Shown here piece after piece: positions 15,180 to 17,808 of a stretch of 17,808 nt of DNA (its first letter is position 1; each line of letters begins with the position of its first letter). This DNA is from Hyphomicrobiales bacterium (lineage in GTDB: Bacteria > Pseudomonadota > Alphaproteobacteria > Rhizobiales > TMED25): positions 1 through 17,808 of the forward strand of contig JADHLM010000012.1 in NCBI GenBank assembly GCA_016780665.1, given 5' to 3'. A program made the position numbers and the translations under genes. The notes under the pieces were generated by a model. The model did no database searches and was not told the DNA's origin. It worked only from the letters and a program-made list of their open reading frames with translations.

Positions 15180-16247
15180 ATGAATAGTAAATATCACATA
15201 TCAAGAAGAAACTTTTTAATGGGTTCTTCAGCATTAGCTGCAGTTGGCATAACTTTCTCGCCACTTAGCGCAAACGGTCATAATGAGCTTAATTTTTATA
15301 ATTGGGATGATTACATAGGCGAAAATACTCTATCAGATTTTGCTGACAGAACGGGTATTAAAACAAAACTAGATTTTTTTGCAGATAATGGTGAATTATT
15401 TTCTAAGCTCCGGGAAGGTAATCCTGGATATGACATCATAGTTCCGTCTGACATATATGTAGAAAAGATGGTCAAAGCAAACATGCTAGAAAGAATAGAC
15501 CACGATAAGATTTCAAATATGAATAATATAGACTCAAACTTTTTAGATCCTGTATTTGATCCAAAAAGACAACACTCTATTCCGTATATGTGGGGAAGTA
15601 TTGGTATTGGGTACGATAAAAAAAGAGCTGGTATCACCCCAGACTCATGGTCATATCTTTACGATTCAGATAGATATTCGGGCGATATTTCCCTATTATC
15701 TGAGGCAACATCAGTTATGGCAATCGGACTTAAATATTTAGGTTATTCTGCAAACTCAACTAATCCGAAAGAATATAAACAGGTTGAAGAACTTCTTATA
15801 AATCAAAAAAAACACATAAAAGTTTTTGCTGAGGATAATGGACAAGACCTACTTGCATCTGGAGATGTAATCCTAGCTCAAGAATTTAATGGTGATATAG
15901 CACAAATTATGCTTGAAGATGATAATATAAGCTACACAGTCCCTAAAGAGGGCAGCCTCATCTGGGAGGACTGTCTTTGTATTCCAAAAGATGCTCCAAA
16001 CGTAGAAAATGCACATAAATTTATTGATTTTATACTTCGTGCAGATATCGGTGCAGAACTTGCAGACTATATTCAATATGCAACTCCTAACAAAGCTGCG
16101 AAAGAGTTGATGAATGCAGAATACAGTTCTAATCCAGCAATTTTCCCAAGCGATGAAACTGTTAAGTTATGCGAAAACCAACTATATCTTGGAGAAGATG
16201 TTGGTCAGATGATCCAAGACACTTGGACACGTATACTTGCTTCATAG
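15180..16247 (+). CDS. Polyamine-type ABC transporter substrate-binding protein (PotD/PotF family), Tat-exported
   Basis: The protein has 355 residues. A twin-arginine signal (SRRNFLMG, residues 8-15) precedes a hydrophobic stretch and a likely cleavage site near residue 32 (PLSANG). The mature protein opens with NELNFYNWDDYIG, the typical PotD/PotF start. Ligand-pocket elements include NWDDY (41-45), FNGDIAQ (236-242) and IWED (W262, D264, matching PotD W255/D257). By alignment E175 stands for PotD D168, while S178 replaces Glu171, one of the amine contacts as I recall them. It should bind a polyamine or another cationic amine in the periplasm, but the ligand may differ from spermidine. A strong GGAGG (15168-15172) lies seven bases before the ATG. 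The two permease genes follow; no ATPase is in the window. Confidence 0.9.
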   Translation: MNSKYHISRRNFLMGSSALAAVGITFSPLSANGHNELNFYNWDDYIGENTLSDFADRTGIKTKLDFFADNGELFSKLREGNPGYDIIVPSDIYVEKMVKANMLERIDHDKISNMNNIDSNFLDPVFDPKRQHSIPYMWGSIGIGYDKKRAGITPDSWSYLYDSDRYSGDISLLSEATSVMAIGLKYLGYSANSTNPKEYKQVEELLINQKKHIKVFAEDNGQDLLASGDVILAQEFNGDIAQIMLEDDNISYTVPKEGSLIWEDCLCIPKDAPNVENAHKFIDFILRADIGAELADYIQYATPNKAAKELMNAEYSSNPAIFPSDETVKLCENQLYLGEDVGQMIQDTWTRILAS

Positions 16248-16286
16248 CGTAAGCTTGTAAAATGTATACTAGAGAAAGATCCTACA

Positions 16287-17219
16287 TTGACTAGTTGGGG
16301 GGTGAGGAGCAAACTTTTCATTTTGCTTCTATTGCCCGGATTATCATGGCTGATCTTATTTTTTATTGTCCCATTAATTATTGTCTTCTCTATGAGCTAT
16401 GGCGAAAAGATTAATATAATAGACATTGATTATACTTGGAGTTTAAAAAATTATATTAGAGCCTTTGATGGTGTCTACATAATAACACTATTTAAATCTA
16501 TTATTATCAGCTCTATTACAACCCTAGTTTGTTTGTTGATTGCCATTCCCGTAGCGTTTTATATTAGTTTTTCATCAATCAGAATGAAGTCTATTTTACT
16601 AGTTTCAATTATGCTGCCACTATGGACAAACCTTTTAATTAGGACTTATTCTTTAATTGCCATTCTAAGAACAAAAGGCCACATAAATAGTTCTCTAGAA
16701 TATTTATGGGAGAGTACAAATAACCTATTGAACTTCTTTAACCTTGCTAATTATGAAATTATGGGAAAGAGTTTTGTCCCGCTCAATCTCATGTATAATA
16801 ACTATTCAATCATACTAGGTTTATTCTATATTTATGTTCCATTCATGATTATACCCATTTATCTAGTCCTTGAAAAATTTGATAGAAACTTATTGGAAGC
16901 AAGCTATGACCTTGGTGCAAACCATATTAAAACTTTTTTTAAAGTTATTATCCCCAACATTAGTCCAGGTATTACATCAGGTATCATCCTAGTATTTATT
17001 CCTTGTTTGGGCTCATTCATTATACCTGACTTACTCGGAGGGGCAGACTCACAGATGATTGGTAACATCATTGAGAGACAATTTAAATCAGGAAACGATT
17101 GGCCTTTTGGATCGGCATTATCATTCATTCTAATATACATAACCCTCGTTATAATCTCAGTCAGGCATGTATATACAAAATTATATTCAAAACTGCATCT
17201 AAGAGGAAATACACAATGA
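16287..17219 (+). CDS. Polyamine-type ABC transporter permease, PotB-like
   Basis: This 310-residue inner-membrane protein has six hydrophobic segments, starting LFILLLLPGLSWLILFFIVP. The cytoplasmic EAA loop that docks the ATPase reads EASYDLGANHIKTFFKVIIP (about 205-224). No in-frame ATG exists near the start. TTG at 16287 (with AGAGAAAG about 8-16 bases upstream) and GTG at 16302 are the candidates; I use TTG with moderate doubt. The frame is the same as that of the binding-protein gene and the only intervening stop is that gene's own TAG. The gene ends in ATGA, sharing four bases with the next permease. PotB and PotC families form the heterodimeric channel. Confidence 0.9.
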   Translation: MTSWGVRSKLFILLLLPGLSWLILFFIVPLIIVFSMSYGEKINIIDIDYTWSLKNYIRAFDGVYIITLFKSIIISSITTLVCLLIAIPVAFYISFSSIRMKSILLVSIMLPLWTNLLIRTYSLIAILRTKGHINSSLEYLWESTNNLLNFFNLANYEIMGKSFVPLNLMYNNYSIILGLFYIYVPFMIIPIYLVLEKFDRNLLEASYDLGANHIKTFFKVIIPNISPGITSGIILVFIPCLGSFIIPDLLGGADSQMIGNIIERQFKSGNDWPFGSALSFILIYITLVIISVRHVYTKLYSKLHLRGNTQ

Positions 17220-17808
17220 AAAAATCTCTTTTTTACAGTCCAACTGATTACGCTCGAAATAAATACTTAAAGTATATTACAGTCATTTTCTTAATAACCC
17301 TGTATTTACCAATATTAAATTTAATTATTTTTAGTTTTAATGACTCAAAAAGAAATATTGTATGGCGAGGTTTTACTACTAAATACTATAATAATGTGTT
17401 TGAAAATGATGTACTTTTTAGCGCTTTTCTTAACTCCCTTACAATTGCAACCTTATCAACCATAATCTCAACAATACTTGGTTTAACAACTGCTATAACA
17501 CTTTGGAAGTTTAACTTTTATCTGAAAAAATATTATGACCTTGCACTTCTATTCCCAATAATAATCCCAGAAATCTGTATGGGAATTTCAATGCTTGTCT
17601 TTTTCAACTTTATTAACTGGCCTGCATTTGAAATTTGGCCTCTCACCCTATCAAACATTATTATAGCTCACGTATCTTTTACATTCCCATTCATTGCAAT
17701 AATTATTAGATCAAGACTGTCAATTTTAAATACTGACACTCTTGAGGCTGGTCTAGATTTGGGGGCAAATAATATTCAAATAATCAGATTAATCATTATA
17801 CCCTTTAT
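17216..17808 (+). CDS. Polyamine-type ABC transporter permease, PotC-like (truncated by window end)
   Basis: About 197 residues are visible before the window ends, with no stop reached. The start ATG (17216) overlaps the PotB-like stop as ATGA and is preceded by GAGGAAA. The N-terminal segment YLPILNLIIFSFNDSK, the region NSLTIATLSTIISTILGL and the EAA loop LEAGLDLGANNIQIIRLII (about 178-196) mark it as the second permease of a Pot-type importer. Full-length PotC is about 260-270 residues, so the final helices are missing. The ATPase gene may lie beyond the window. Confidence 0.9.
   Translation, partial: MKKSLFYSPTDYARNKYLKYITVIFLITLYLPILNLIIFSFNDSKRNIVWRGFTTKYYNNVFENDVLFSAFLNSLTIATLSTIISTILGLTTAITLWKFNFYLKKYYDLALLFPIIIPEICMGISMLVFFNFINWPAFEIWPLTLSNIIIAHVSFTFPFIAIIIRSRLSILNTDTLEAGLDLGANNIQIIRLIIIPF

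Overview
The window is AT-rich (roughly one third G+C by eye) and densely coded bacterial DNA using the standard bacterial code. It holds 14 or more protein genes, most of them metabolic or transport genes, and one tRNA. I see no mobile element, CRISPR array, rRNA or phage gene. The initiator tRNA (A29-U41 in the anticodon stem), the family mix and the low G+C would fit a marine, streamlined alphaproteobacterium. That placement is inference with modest confidence.

Left end (1-2408, all minus strand): the first 38 codons of an unrecognised gene, a TauE/SafE-type membrane protein, a DHA3-like major facilitator exporter, two short palindromes just upstream of the exporter, and an initiator tRNA-fMet.

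Centre (2471-11965, minus strand): eight genes packed with gaps of about 10-20 bases or small overlaps, apart from one 94-base gap. In transcription order they are an alpha/beta hydrolase resembling 2,6-dihydroxypseudooxynicotine C-C hydrolase, a large cyclase-family (KynB/isatin-hydrolase-like) metal hydrolase, a thiamine-diphosphate enzyme of the acetolactate synthase fold, an M24 'pita-bread' protein with one metal ligand replaced by Cys, the E1-alpha, E1-beta and E2 parts of a 2-oxoacid (or acetoin-type) dehydrogenase, and a 3-hydroxyisobutyrate-dehydrogenase-family reductase. No E3 is present. The order suggests a catabolic route: hydrolytic ring or C-C bond opening, ThDP-dependent cleavage, then capture of a 2-oxo compound as acyl-CoA, with a reductase handling a hydroxy-acid/semialdehyde step. 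The substrate is not known to me, and this operon is the most interesting item here.

Right side: a D-2-hydroxyacid dehydrogenase (12053-13012, plus) diverges from the operon. A two-gene unit (acyl-CoA-dehydrogenase-like protein, then a glutathione-transferase-like protein, 15001-13034, minus) converges on it and has a good sigma-70-like promoter. Diverging from that unit is a polyamine-type ABC importer (Tat-exported binding protein, PotB-like and PotC-like permeases, 15180 to the window end, plus). Its ATPase is not in view. The importer may supply an amine-bearing substrate to these enzymes, but the link rests only on proximity.

Several enzymes carry non-standard active-site residues: M24 D-to-C, acyl-CoA dehydrogenase E-to-D, HIBADH KxxNN-to-KxxHN, an atypical ThDP-enzyme GDG motif, an E2 without the usual GTG motif in its binding domain, and a polyamine-site E-to-S. 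Together these suggest a pathway acting on substrates other than the textbook ones.
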